From SIG480 sp045595365 (GTDB taxonomy: Bacteria; Bacillota; Clostridia; Oscillospirales; JAAYXM01), in the NCBI GenBank assembly GCA_045595365.1, contig JAZOAI010000035.1:11977-75976 (forward strand): 64,000 nucleotides of DNA. The letters run 5' to 3'. A program made the translations under genes and the position numbers. Below the pieces are notes generated by a model. The model made no database searches. It was not told the origin of the DNA and saw only the letters and a program-made list of their open reading frames with translations. Positions 42,678 to 51,878 of the stretch are shown here, in pieces (the stretch's first letter is position 1; each line of letters opens with the position of its first letter).

Positions 42678-44051
42678 ATGGGACTTTTTCCAAAGCAGAA
42701 AGGAATGGCTCATTTAGAGAGAAACGTTAGCCCCACCAAAATAATTCTCGGGGTTTTTCTCGCTATAATTCTCACAGGCGCACTCCTTCTGATGCTCCCG
42801 CTCTCCTCCTCAACTGCAAAATCAACCGATTTTCTGACAGCGCTTTTCACATCGACAAGCGCAACCTGTGTTACAGGGCTTATAGTGGTTGATACTCTCT
42901 CTCACTGGTCCCGCTTCGGACAGGTTGTTATCCTTCTCCTCATCCAGTGCGGGGGGCTGGGCTTTATGGCTTTTGCAACCGTTTTTTCTCTCGTTCTGCA
43001 CCGAAAAATTTCCCTCAAAGAACGGCTTATCATGTCTCAGTCCTTTTCGGGAGATGGGCTTTCAGGGGTCGTGCGCCTTACCCAGCACATTCTCATCAGA
43101 ACTTTTATTTTCGAGATATGCGGCGCACTTATCCTCTCTACAAGATTTATCCCTGAATACGGGCTCGGAGAAGGCCTTTTTATGAGTATCTTCCATGCAG
43201 TTTCCGCTTTCTGCAATGCAGGCTTTGACATAATCGGAGTTTCTGCCGACCACATCGGCAGTATGAGCAAATACGTGGGAGACCCGGTTATATGTCTCAC
43301 ACTCCCCGCCCTTATGATTTTGGGAGGGCTTGGCTTCTTTGTATGGGAGGATGTCCTTGGGAAGAAAAAGCTCTCAAAATTCAATTTCCACACAAAGCTT
43401 GTCCTTCTCACCACCACTGCCCTTCTTCTTGGCGGAACGTTTTTGTTCCTTCTGTTTGAGTATGATAATGCTGCAACAATCGGAAACCTTTCGTTTTCCA
43501 ACAAGCTTCTCGCTTCTTTTTTTCAGGCATCTACAACGAGAACGGCGGGCTTTTGCACCTTTTCGCAGCATAATATGTCGTCCTCATCAAAAATACTTTC
43601 AATTTTTCTTATGTTCATAGGCGGGTCTCCCGGCTCTACCGCAGGAGGAATCAAAACCGTCACACTGGCAGTCCTTATTCTCACCGCCTTCTCCATAATG
43701 AGAGGCCGCGCCGAGATTACCGCATTTGAGCGCAGAATTTCACCTCAGACAATATTTAAGGCTATTACAGTTATGATAGCTGCGGCGTTTCTCGCAGCAT
43801 CTGCTTCCATAATGATCGCTCAGACAAACAACATTGATATGATAAATGCCGTATTTGAAAGCGTGTCTGCATTTTCAACAACAGGCCTTTCCACCGGAAT
43901 AACTTCCCAGCTCAACACGGTCTCGCAGATAACCCTCATCCTTCTTATGTACTTAGGGCGCGTAGGTCTTCTTACGCTGAGCATCGGGCTTATTGCAAAG
44001 CGAAAGCCCTCAAAGATAAGCTACACTGAAGGCAAGCTCATAATCGGTTAG
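42678..44051 (+). CDS. Potassium uptake channel subunit, TrkH/KtrB family
   Basis: 457 aa with about ten hydrophobic segments arranged as four M1-P-M2 repeats. Filter-like motifs are visible in STSATCVTGLIVVDT (near residue 56), SAFCNAGFDI (near 176), TTRTAGFCTF (near 290) and SAFSTTGLSTG (near 395), matching the T-x-G-type pore loops of Ktr/Trk channels. It imports K+, driven by Na+ or H+ gradients, and needs a cytoplasmic RCK subunit, which is the next gene 17 bp downstream. Confidence 0.93.
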   Translation: MGLFPKQKGMAHLERNVSPTKIILGVFLAIILTGALLLMLPLSSSTAKSTDFLTALFTSTSATCVTGLIVVDTLSHWSRFGQVVILLLIQCGGLGFMAFATVFSLVLHRKISLKERLIMSQSFSGDGLSGVVRLTQHILIRTFIFEICGALILSTRFIPEYGLGEGLFMSIFHAVSAFCNAGFDIIGVSADHIGSMSKYVGDPVICLTLPALMILGGLGFFVWEDVLGKKKLSKFNFHTKLVLLTTTALLLGGTFLFLLFEYDNAATIGNLSFSNKLLASFFQASTTRTAGFCTFSQHNMSSSSKILSIFLMFIGGSPGSTAGGIKTVTLAVLILTAFSIMRGRAEITAFERRISPQTIFKAITVMIAAAFLAASASIMIAQTNNIDMINAVFESVSAFSTTGLSTGITSQLNTVSQITLILLMYLGRVGLLTLSIGLIAKRKPSKISYTEGKLIIG

Positions 44052-44068
44052 CAAATGGAGGTAAACAT

Positions 44069-44725
44069 ATGGATTCTTTTCTTATAATAGGCATGGGCCG
44101 ATTCGGAAGCTCTCTCGCTTTAGAACTCTCCAACCTCGGACATGACGTTCTCATTATTGACAGAAGCGAAGATCGCGTTTCCCCGCTTGCCGACCACGTA
44201 ACACACGCGGTAATCGGAGACGCTAAAGACGAAAGCGTTATGAACTCCATCGGAGCCCGCAACTTTGATGTTGCGGTTGTCGCTATGGCTAATAACATCG
44301 AAGACAGCGTTCTCATAACAATTATGCTTAAAGAAATGGGCGTTAAAAAAGTTATCGCAAAGGCGCAGAGCATCCTTCATATGAAGATTCTTGAGCGGAT
44401 AGGAGCCGATGTTACAGTGTTCCCCGAGCGCGATATGGGAAAGCGCCTTGCTCAACATCTTTCGGCTAAGAACATAATAGACTTTATTGAGCTTTCGGAA
44501 GAATACAGCATCGTCGAAATAGAAGCTCCGTCTCAGTGGTTCGGCAAAAGCCTCGCCGAACTTAATATACGCGGGCAGTATGGCCTCAACGTCATCGCCG
44601 CGCGCGACAAAACAGCCCGCAATCTGACAGTTTCTCCCACTGCGGCATATATTATCCGCGAGGGCGACGTTCTCATCGTTATCGGCGAGAATGATTCTGT
44701 CAACAAGCTTCGGGATGGTCGCTGA
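44069..44725 (+). CDS. KtrA/TrkA-family RCK regulatory subunit
   Basis: 218 aa. The N-terminal RCK Rossmann fold has LIIGMGRFGSSLALEL with the acidic strand end IIDRSEDRV, so it should bind NAD(H) or adenine nucleotides. FDVAVVAMANNIEDSVLITI and VIAKAQSILHMKILERIGAD follow. The C-terminal TrkA_C domain spans about 140-218. It gates the KtrB channel. Its stop codon overlaps the start of the TrmH gene (TGATG). Confidence 0.93.
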   Translation: MDSFLIIGMGRFGSSLALELSNLGHDVLIIDRSEDRVSPLADHVTHAVIGDAKDESVMNSIGARNFDVAVVAMANNIEDSVLITIMLKEMGVKKVIAKAQSILHMKILERIGADVTVFPERDMGKRLAQHLSAKNIIDFIELSEEYSIVEIEAPSQWFGKSLAELNIRGQYGLNVIAARDKTARNLTVSPTAAYIIREGDVLIVIGENDSVNKLRDGR

Positions 44726-45480
44726 TGGAAAGAATCAGCAGTCGGCAGAATCCGACGGTAAAAAAACTTCGGGCACTTTCGAAAGACAAGGATTTCCGCA
44801 ATTCGTGCGGAGAGTTTGTGTGCGACGGCGAAAAGCTTTTTTCTGAAGCGCTCTCTGAGAATTTTGAAATAACCGCAATACTTGCAAGTGAGAACTTTGC
44901 AGAAAAGCTTCCGAATCTCCCGGGAGTTGCCTGCTATGTCGCTCCGCAGGATATTCTTGAGAGCGTGACAACGCTCAAAAGCGCACAGAATGTAATTTTC
45001 TCCTGCCGGATGCGAAGCTCTGCCCCTGAGAAAATATCCCGCGCAATTCTCCTTGACAGACTTCAGGACACCGGAAATATAGGAACTATCATCCGGACAG
45101 CAGATGCTTTTGGAATAGATGCGGTTTTCTGTGATGGCACAGCAGACATCTATAACCCTAAAACTATCCGCTCGGCGATGGGTTCGATTTTCAGAGTTCC
45201 TGTCATTCAGGAAAGCTTTGATTCTCTTATTCCGTCTCTCCGGAGCGAAGGAAGTCGTGTATACTGCTCCGAGCTTTACGGCAACGTGAAGTCAATTTCA
45301 GAGTGTGACCTCAAAGATACCTTTGTTGTTATAGGCAACGAGGGAAACGGCGTTCGCCCTGAAATTTCCGCGCTTTGCGACGGAAGTATTATAATCCCGA
45401 TGTTGGGCGGCGCAGAATCTCTCAACGCGGCAGTCGCCGCCGCAATATTTATGTATGAAATGAGTGGGAAGAATGATTGA
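44725..45480 (+). CDS. TrmH/SpoU-family RNA 2'-O-methyltransferase
   Basis: 251 aa. An N-terminal substrate-binding domain (ISSRQNPTVKKLRALSKDKD, then GEFVCDGEKLFSEAL) precedes the SPOUT knot with its three motifs: RLQDTGNIGTIIRTADAFGI, VVIGNEGNGVRPEI and SLNAAVAAAIFMYE. This matches RlmB/TsnR-type enzymes acting on 23S rRNA; the exact nucleotide is unknown. It overlaps ktrA by 1 bp and dprA by 8 bp. Confidence 0.9.
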   Translation: MERISSRQNPTVKKLRALSKDKDFRNSCGEFVCDGEKLFSEALSENFEITAILASENFAEKLPNLPGVACYVAPQDILESVTTLKSAQNVIFSCRMRSSAPEKISRAILLDRLQDTGNIGTIIRTADAFGIDAVFCDGTADIYNPKTIRSAMGSIFRVPVIQESFDSLIPSLRSEGSRVYCSELYGNVKSISECDLKDTFVVIGNEGNGVRPEISALCDGSIIIPMLGGAESLNAAVAAAIFMYEMSGKND

Positions 45481-46633
45481 CACAGAAATGTGGGTATGGT
45501 TTTCAGAAGCCCTTTATAAAGGCTCCCGAAAGGCCTCCTCGCTTCTTGCTCTCTTTTCTGATATTTCAAAGATATACGAGGCTGACCGGGAAACGCTTCT
45601 CTCCTGCGAGGTTCCGCTTTCCGAAAAAGAGCTTGAACGCCTCTCCTCAAAAAGCCTTAACCGTGCGCGTAAAATTATTTCAGACTGTGAAAAGGAAGGG
45701 ATTCGCATAATAACCCGTGCATCCCGCGAATATCCCGCACGGCTTCTTGAAATCCCCGACGCGCCTGCGCTTCTGTATGCAAAGGGTAAGCCCTTATCCG
45801 TAGATAATGACGCTACTATAGCAGTTGTCGGAACGCGAAGGGCATCCGCCCAAGGTCAAAGCGCCGCAAAAAAGATTTCTGAGGAACTTGCCCGGTTTTC
45901 GGGGGTTGTAGTAAGCGGAATGGCGCGCGGAATTGACGGCCTCTCAATGGAATCAGCCTTGAATGCCGGTGGCTATGTAATAGGCGTTTTAGGATGCGGG
46001 CTTGACATATGCTATCCCCGCGAGAATAAAGCTCTTATGAAGCGGATTGAAAAAGAAGGAACTCTCCTTAGCGAATATCCTCCGAAAACAAAGCCGGACA
46101 GAATAAATTTCCCCAAACGAAACAGAATAGTCAGCGGAATCTCTCTTGGCACAATCGTCATCGAAGCTCCCGAGAGGAGTGGGGCGCTCATAACGGCAAG
46201 AATTGCCCTTGAGCAGAACAGAGATGTTTTCGCTGTTCCATCCGGAATCTTCGAGGTCTCAGCAGAGGGCTCAAACGCGCTCATCCGTGCAGGTGCGATT
46301 CCTGTTATGTCGGGGCGCGATGTTATCTCGGAATACGCACATCTTTTCCCCGAAAAAATCAATATGAATATTAAAGAGAAGAAAACCTCAAAATCCGCGT
46401 CTGAAAAAAGCAAGGAGAAAGAAGCTTCTCTTTCTCCCTCTTTTCTTTCGGCGCACTCGCCCGACGAGCAGGCTGTCCTCACAGCAATTTCAGGCACAAA
46501 TCATCGGCCAGACGAAATTTCTGCCGCCTGCAATATGCCGATGGCGAAGGTTCTCTCTCTTCTCACACTTCTCGAAATACGAGGAAGTATAAAGCAGCTT
46601 CCCGGAAGCCGTTTTGAAATCAAGAATAACTAA
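45473..46633 (+). CDS. dprA: DNA processing protein DprA
   Basis: 386 aa. It loads RecA onto incoming single-stranded DNA. An N-terminal SAM-like part is followed by the Rossmann core with TIAVVGTRRASAQGQSAAKK, VVSGMARGIDGLSMESAL, VIGVLGCGLDICYPRENKAL and FPKRNRIVSGIS. The C-terminal winged helix (about 320-380) comes after a Ser/Lys linker (KTSKSASEKSKEKEASLSP). A GTG at 45464 precedes the ATG at 45473; the ATG gives better spacing. It is the second competence-type gene in the window besides the broken yifB/comM-like gene. topA follows, the normal dprA-topA order. Confidence 0.95.
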   Translation: MIDTEMWVWFSEALYKGSRKASSLLALFSDISKIYEADRETLLSCEVPLSEKELERLSSKSLNRARKIISDCEKEGIRIITRASREYPARLLEIPDAPALLYAKGKPLSVDNDATIAVVGTRRASAQGQSAAKKISEELARFSGVVVSGMARGIDGLSMESALNAGGYVIGVLGCGLDICYPRENKALMKRIEKEGTLLSEYPPKTKPDRINFPKRNRIVSGISLGTIVIEAPERSGALITARIALEQNRDVFAVPSGIFEVSAEGSNALIRAGAIPVMSGRDVISEYAHLFPEKINMNIKEKKTSKSASEKSKEKEASLSPSFLSAHSPDEQAVLTAISGTNHRPDEISAACNMPMAKVLSLLTLLEIRGSIKQLPGSRFEIKNN

Positions 46634-46648
46634 AAGGAGTTACTGTGT

Positions 46649-48841
46649 ATGTCATATCTTGTAATAGTGGAGTCGCCCACCAAGGTTAAAACAATCGGCA
46701 AGCATCTTGGAAGCAAGTATACAGTCAAGGCATCTATGGGACACTTGCGCGACCTTCCCAAAAGTGATATAGGAATAGATATTGACGGCGGCTTTGTCCC
46801 GAAATATCTTGCAATACGCGGAAAGAGCGCTCTTATCCGTGAGCTTCGCGCACTCGCGGCAGAAAGCGACGCCATCTATCTCGCAACTGACCCTGACCGC
46901 GAAGGAGAGGCAATTTCGTGGCATCTTAAAGAGCTTCTTGAGCTTGATGAGAAAAAGACAAAACGCGTAACTTTTAATGAAATTACTAAAAATGCAATTC
47001 TCGAGGGAATTAAAAAGCCCCGTGATATAGACGAAAACCTTGTAAACGCGCAACAGGCGCGCCGGCTTCTTGACAGAATCGTCGGATATAAGCTTTCTCC
47101 ACTTCTCTGGAAAAAGGTCCGGTACGGGCTTTCAGCAGGGCGTGTGCAGTCCGTTGCAACACGACTTGTAATTGACAGAGAAAACGAGATTCGAGACTTT
47201 GTCCCCCGCGAGTTCTGGACCATTGATGCGAACTTTTCAAGAATTGCGCCGAAAATCGGGAGCTTCTCCGCAAAGTTCTACGGGACCGAAGACAAGAAGA
47301 TTGAACCGGCAACGGCCGAGGAAACAAACTCAATTATCGAAAGCATCAGGAATGCAAACTTTTTCGTAAAATCCATAAAACGCGCTCAGAAAAAGCGTTC
47401 ACCCGTCCCCCCGTTTATTACCTCAACTCTCCAACAGGAGGCTTCCCGCCGTTTCGGGATGTCTCCGAGCCGCACAATGGCTATTGCCCAGCAGCTTTAT
47501 GAAGGAATTGAGGTTGACGGCATGGGGCTCACGGGTCTTATCACCTATATGAGAACCGACTCTCTGAGACTTGCCGACGAGGCTGTATATGCCGTCAGAA
47601 ACTATATTAACTCAACCTTCGGAGAAGACTACTGCCCGAAGTCCGCGCGGGTTTTCAAAACTAAAAAAAGCGCTCAGGATGCACACGAGGCAATTCGCCC
47701 GGCATACGTTGAGCTTACTCCCGATAAGCTGAAAAAGAATCTGACATCAGACCAATATAAGCTCTATCGCATAATCTGGTCGCGCTTCGTTGCCTGCCAG
47801 ATGGAAAGCGCAGTATATAACACTATGAGCGTTGATATTGCCGCAAACGAATACATCTTCCGCGCGACAAGCTCTAAAATAGCCTTCAAGGGCTATACAG
47901 CTGTTTATTCCGATATGGCTGCAGAGGCAGAAGATGCTCAGGCCAGCTCTCTCCCCGAGCTTTCTGAGAACGAAAAGCTCATATTTGAAGGCGAGTATAG
48001 TGAACAGCATTTTACCACTCCCCCTGCTCGCTATACTGACGGCAGTCTTATCAAGGCTATGGAAGAAAAGGGCGTTGGGCGGCCGAGTACGTACGCCCCA
48101 ACAATCTCAACAATTCTTGACCGCGAATATGTTATAAAAGAAGGTAAGAGCTTAAAGCCCACCCCTCTCGGCGAGGTCGTAAACGGGCTTATGGTTGAGC
48201 AGTTTTCCGACATTATAGACGTTGAGTTCACGGCACATATGGAAGAGCAGCTTGACGAGGTCGAAGCAGGAAACAAGGACTGGAAAAAGACTCTTGAGGA
48301 TTTCTATGGTCCCTTCGCAGAGGAGCTTGAGGAGGCAGAGCGCGCCCTTGAGGGCAAACGCCTGAAGGTTCCCGACGAGGTTACGGACATCGTCTGCGAG
48401 CTTTGCGGAAAAAATATGGTGGTGAAATCGGGCCGCTTCGGAAAATTCCTTGCCTGCCCCGGTTTCCCTGAATGTAAGAACACAAAGGCTATAGTTGAAG
48501 CAACTCCCGGCGAATGCCCCGAATGCGGCGGCCAGATTCTCAAGAAAAAGTCGAAAAACGGATACTGGTACTACGGCTGTGAAAAGTTCCCGGAATGCAC
48601 CTTTATGACCTGGGATGTCCCGCAGAAGGAAAAATGTGAGGTATGCGGCAAAACACTTTACAAACGCTCGGGCCGCGGCTCGAAGAAGATGTTCTGTGCA
48701 AACCCGAAATGTGAAAAATACGAACCGCAGGAAGACAGAAGCAAGGCTTCCGAGAAGAAAAAGGCTTCTTCAAAAACCGCAAAGAAGGCAGTTAAAAAAA
48801 CCACATCAAAAAAGAGTTCGGAGAAGAAAAAGAGTGAGTAA
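46649..48841 (+). CDS. topA: DNA topoisomerase I
   Basis: 730-aa type IA enzyme that relaxes negative supercoils. The TOPRIM start is YLVIVESPTKVKTIGKHLG and the DxD-E part is YLATDPDREGEAISWHL. The catalytic Tyr is in GLITYMRTDSLRLADEA. Three C4 zinc modules (CELCGK ... CPGFPEC; CPECGG ... CEKFPEC; CEVCGK ... CANPKC) lie at about residues 586-690. A Lys/Ser/Thr-rich tail (about 700-730) follows, likely for DNA or RNA polymerase contact. Confidence 0.96.
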   Translation: MSYLVIVESPTKVKTIGKHLGSKYTVKASMGHLRDLPKSDIGIDIDGGFVPKYLAIRGKSALIRELRALAAESDAIYLATDPDREGEAISWHLKELLELDEKKTKRVTFNEITKNAILEGIKKPRDIDENLVNAQQARRLLDRIVGYKLSPLLWKKVRYGLSAGRVQSVATRLVIDRENEIRDFVPREFWTIDANFSRIAPKIGSFSAKFYGTEDKKIEPATAEETNSIIESIRNANFFVKSIKRAQKKRSPVPPFITSTLQQEASRRFGMSPSRTMAIAQQLYEGIEVDGMGLTGLITYMRTDSLRLADEAVYAVRNYINSTFGEDYCPKSARVFKTKKSAQDAHEAIRPAYVELTPDKLKKNLTSDQYKLYRIIWSRFVACQMESAVYNTMSVDIAANEYIFRATSSKIAFKGYTAVYSDMAAEAEDAQASSLPELSENEKLIFEGEYSEQHFTTPPARYTDGSLIKAMEEKGVGRPSTYAPTISTILDREYVIKEGKSLKPTPLGEVVNGLMVEQFSDIIDVEFTAHMEEQLDEVEAGNKDWKKTLEDFYGPFAEELEEAERALEGKRLKVPDEVTDIVCELCGKNMVVKSGRFGKFLACPGFPECKNTKAIVEATPGECPECGGQILKKKSKNGYWYYGCEKFPECTFMTWDVPQKEKCEVCGKTLYKRSGRGSKKMFCANPKCEKYEPQEDRSKASEKKKASSKTAKKAVKKTTSKKSSEKKKSE

Positions 48842-50159
48842 TGCATACGTTATAGGAGCGGGGCTTGCGGGGTGCGAAGCTGCCTGGCAGCTTGCCGAGC
48901 GAGGTGTAGATGTCACCCTTTTTGAGATGAAGCCCGAAAAAAAGACTCCCGCGCATAAATCAGACGGTTTTGCAGAGCTTGTCTGCTCAAACTCTCTCCG
49001 CGCGGCAGCGCTTGAAAATGCAGTTGGGCTCTTAAAAGAGGAGATGCGCCGTCTTAATTCCATAATTATGCAGGCTGCAGACTCTACCCGCGTTGAAGCA
49101 GGCGGTGCGCTTGCAGTTGACCGCGAAAGGTTTTCCGAGTATATTACCGAAAGCATTAAAAATCATAAGCATATAACCGTGAAGCATCTGGAGATAGAAG
49201 AGCTTCCTGACGTCCGCCCGCTGATCGTCGCAACCGGCCCGCTTACGCAGGAGCCTCTTGCGTCTTCCATTCGCGAAAAGCTCGGCTCTGACGAGTTTTT
49301 GGGTTTTTTTGATGCGGCGGCACCTATCGTTACGTTTGACAGCATAGATATGAACAGCGCATACTTTAAGTCGCGATATGACAAAGGCAGTGCCGATTAT
49401 ATCAACTGCCCGATGACTGAAGCCCAGTACACGGCGTTTGTAAACGAGCTTGTCTCTGCAGAGTGTGCGCTTCTTCACGGGTTTGAAGATTCATCTGTTT
49501 TTGAGGGGTGTATGCCGGTTGAGGTTATGGCAAAGCGCGGATTTGAAACCCTGCGTTTCGGCCCGCTCAAGCCCGTAGGGCTTCGCGACCCGAAAACGGG
49601 GCAGACGCCTTATGCCGTAGTTCAGCTTCGCCGCGATAACCGCGAAGGCACGCTGTATAACCTTGTAGGATTTCAAACGCATCTCAAATTCGGAGAGCAA
49701 AAAAGAGTTTTTTCGATGATTCCGGCGCTTAAAAATGCGGAATTTGTCAGATACGGCGTTATGCATAGAAATACATATATTAAATCTCCGGAGCTTTTGA
49801 ATCGGGATTACTCGCTCCGAGGCGACGATATGTTATACTTTGCAGGGCAGATGACAGGCGTTGAGGGGTATGTTGAATCCGCAGCTTCCGGGCTACTCGC
49901 GGGTCTTTCGCTTGCGTGCAAGCTTTGCGGCAAGGAGGTTCCGCAGTTTCCTCAGGAAACTGCGATAGGCGCGCTTTCTGTGTATGTAAGCTCCGGGAGT
50001 ATCGGCGATTTTCAGCCGATGAACATAACCTTCGGCATCATTCCTCCGCTTTCTGAGCGAATTCGTGTAAAAAAAGAGAAGAACGCGGCGCTTGCGAAAC
50101 GTTCTCTTGACATAATAGACAGGATTTCCGAAAATTTACGAGGGGATGAAAACATATGA
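48834..50159 (+). CDS. trmFO: tRNA m5U54 methyltransferase TrmFO (folate/FAD-dependent)
   Basis: 441 aa. It methylates U54 in tRNAs using methylene-tetrahydrofolate and FADH2, the Gram-positive replacement for TrmA. The FAD motif VIGAGLAGCEAAWQLAERGV is at the N-terminus. SNSLRAAALENAVGLLKEEM, CMPVEVMAKRG, and FAGQMTGVEGYVESAASGL near the C-terminus are diagnostic. The frame is open further upstream within topA, but the GTG at 48834, overlapping topA by 8 bp and preceded by GGAG, gives the normal family length. Confidence 0.94.
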   Translation: MSNAYVIGAGLAGCEAAWQLAERGVDVTLFEMKPEKKTPAHKSDGFAELVCSNSLRAAALENAVGLLKEEMRRLNSIIMQAADSTRVEAGGALAVDRERFSEYITESIKNHKHITVKHLEIEELPDVRPLIVATGPLTQEPLASSIREKLGSDEFLGFFDAAAPIVTFDSIDMNSAYFKSRYDKGSADYINCPMTEAQYTAFVNELVSAECALLHGFEDSSVFEGCMPVEVMAKRGFETLRFGPLKPVGLRDPKTGQTPYAVVQLRRDNREGTLYNLVGFQTHLKFGEQKRVFSMIPALKNAEFVRYGVMHRNTYIKSPELLNRDYSLRGDDMLYFAGQMTGVEGYVESAASGLLAGLSLACKLCGKEVPQFPQETAIGALSVYVSSGSIGDFQPMNITFGIIPPLSERIRVKKEKNAALAKRSLDIIDRISENLRGDENI

Positions 50160-51181
50160 GAATTATACTTGATACGATGGGCAGCGACAACGGTGCTGCA
50201 GAGTTTGTCCGGGGAGCATATATGGCCCTTGATACTCTTGATATTGATATTTCCCTTGTCGGAAATGAGAAGGAGCTTCTCTCGCTTGTTTCGGAAGCCG
50301 ACCCGGAAGGGAAGTTTAAAGACAGAATCTCCGTTATCAACGCGAGCGAGGTTGTAGATATGAACGATGACCCGCTCGCTGTTATGAAATCAAAGCCTGA
50401 TTCTTCAATGATTGTTGCACTGAAGCTTTTAGCCGAAGGCGCTGGGGATGCTCTTGTATCAGGTGGCAATACCGGCGCGCTCCTTACCCAGGCAACGCTT
50501 ATATTAAAGAGGATTCGCGGAATCCGCCGTGCGGCGCTTGCTCCGATTACGCCGACAGCCTCAGGTTCATCTCTTCTTATTGACAGCGGAGCAAACGCAG
50601 AATGCACACCCGAATATCTCTACCAATTCGCACTTATGGGTTCCTTCTATGCTGAGCATACTATAGGTATCCCCGCACCACGAGTCGGGCTTCTCAACAA
50701 CGGCGCTGAGGAGCATAAAGGTGACGAGCTTCACCGCGAGGCCCATAAGCTTCTCCTTGATGCACACAACAGAGGTGAAATAAACTTTATCGGAAACATT
50801 GAAGGGCGCGACGGCCCGCTCGGCGCGGCTGACGTTATCGTCTCTGACGGCTTTTCCGGCAATATCTACCTCAAAACAATGGAAGGCATCGGCCTTTTCT
50901 TCACAAAAGAGCTTAAAAATATTTTTTATTCATCCCTTATCGGAAAGCTCTCGGGGCTTTTGCTCAAATCGGCAATCAACTCCTTCCGCAAGAAGGTGGA
51001 CTATAACAACGCAGGCGGTGCCCCGCTTCTTGGTGTCAGAAGACCTGTCATCAAGGCTCACGGCTCTGCAAAAGCTGTCGCGATTTGCAACTGCATAATT
51101 CAGGCGAAGGAATATTCTGATTCGGGTATAGCCGAAAAAATATCCCAAAGCCTTAAAAAAGAGGAAAAAACAGATGAGTAA
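50156..51181 (+). CDS. plsX: Phosphate acyltransferase PlsX
   Basis: 341 aa. It makes acyl-phosphate from acyl-ACP for phospholipid synthesis. It opens with RIILDTMGSDNGAAEFVRGA. LVSGGNTGALL, the central LLNNGAEEHKGDELH and NFIGNIEGRD, and the C-terminal PLLGVRRPVIKAHGSA are family landmarks. It overlaps trmFO by 4 bp and rnc by 8 bp. No acpP lies between plsX and rnc, unlike many relatives. Confidence 0.95.
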   Translation: MRIILDTMGSDNGAAEFVRGAYMALDTLDIDISLVGNEKELLSLVSEADPEGKFKDRISVINASEVVDMNDDPLAVMKSKPDSSMIVALKLLAEGAGDALVSGGNTGALLTQATLILKRIRGIRRAALAPITPTASGSSLLIDSGANAECTPEYLYQFALMGSFYAEHTIGIPAPRVGLLNNGAEEHKGDELHREAHKLLLDAHNRGEINFIGNIEGRDGPLGAADVIVSDGFSGNIYLKTMEGIGLFFTKELKNIFYSSLIGKLSGLLLKSAINSFRKKVDYNNAGGAPLLGVRRPVIKAHGSAKAVAICNCIIQAKEYSDSGIAEKISQSLKKEEKTDE

Positions 51182-51878
51182 GACACCCGGTGCGCCCGAT
51201 CTCGGTGCATTTCAAAAAAGAATAGGTTATTTCTTTAAAAACGAAGCTCTTCTCATAAACGCGCTCACCCACAGCTCCTATGCAAACGAGAACAGGGCGA
51301 GCGGCATTCAGGATAATGAAAGACTTGAGTTTCTCGGTGATGCTGTGCTTGGTATGAACACCGCACTCTATCTTTTCAAGAAATACCCCGACGAGCCCGA
51401 GGGCGAAATGACGAAAATGCGCGCTTCTCTCGTCTGCACAGGGGCACTTTGTGAGCGCGCACGCGAAATAAAGCTTGGCGATGTCCTACTCCTTGGTCAC
51501 GGTGAAGAAAGCGGTGGCGGACGTGAGCGTGACTCTATCCTTGCCGATGCTTTTGAGGCTATAATCGGCGCGATATATCTCGATGCGGGAGAAGAAGAAG
51601 CTCTCCGTTTTATAAGAAAGTTTGTGTTCGACGGCGAGGGCGAGCTTTCGGGCAAAATATCCGACTACAAAACAACGCTTCAGGAAATCGTTCAGAAAAA
51701 CCGCGGTGAAAGGCTTTCTTACCGTATGCTCGAGTCCAACGGCCCCGACCACGAGCGAAGCTTCGTCGTTGAGGTTTTAATTAACAGCAACCCTGTCGGA
51801 AAAGGCGCCGGGCACAGCAAGAAGGAAGCTGAGCAGATGGCGGCAAGGGAAGCTCTGAAGCTTATGGGAATGGAATAA
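51174..51878 (+). CDS. rnc: Ribonuclease III
   Basis: 234 aa. It cuts double-stranded RNA, including rRNA precursors. The catalytic domain has NERLEFLGDAVLGM (residues about 42-55) and DAFEAIIGAIYLDAG with the metal-binding Asp and Glu. The C-terminal dsRNA-binding domain (about 155-234) ends GKGAGHSKKEAEQMAAREAL. It overlaps plsX by 8 bp and shares one base with the radical SAM gene. Confidence 0.96.
   Translation: MSKTPGAPDLGAFQKRIGYFFKNEALLINALTHSSYANENRASGIQDNERLEFLGDAVLGMNTALYLFKKYPDEPEGEMTKMRASLVCTGALCERAREIKLGDVLLLGHGEESGGGRERDSILADAFEAIIGAIYLDAGEEEALRFIRKFVFDGEGELSGKISDYKTTLQEIVQKNRGERLSYRMLESNGPDHERSFVVEVLINSNPVGKGAGHSKKEAEQMAAREALKLMGME

Noticed and set aside
48615..48833. N-terminal extension of trmFO inside topA
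   Set aside because: The extra 73 residues are Arg/Lys-rich out-of-frame reading of topA; the GTG at 48834 gives the normal FAD-motif start.
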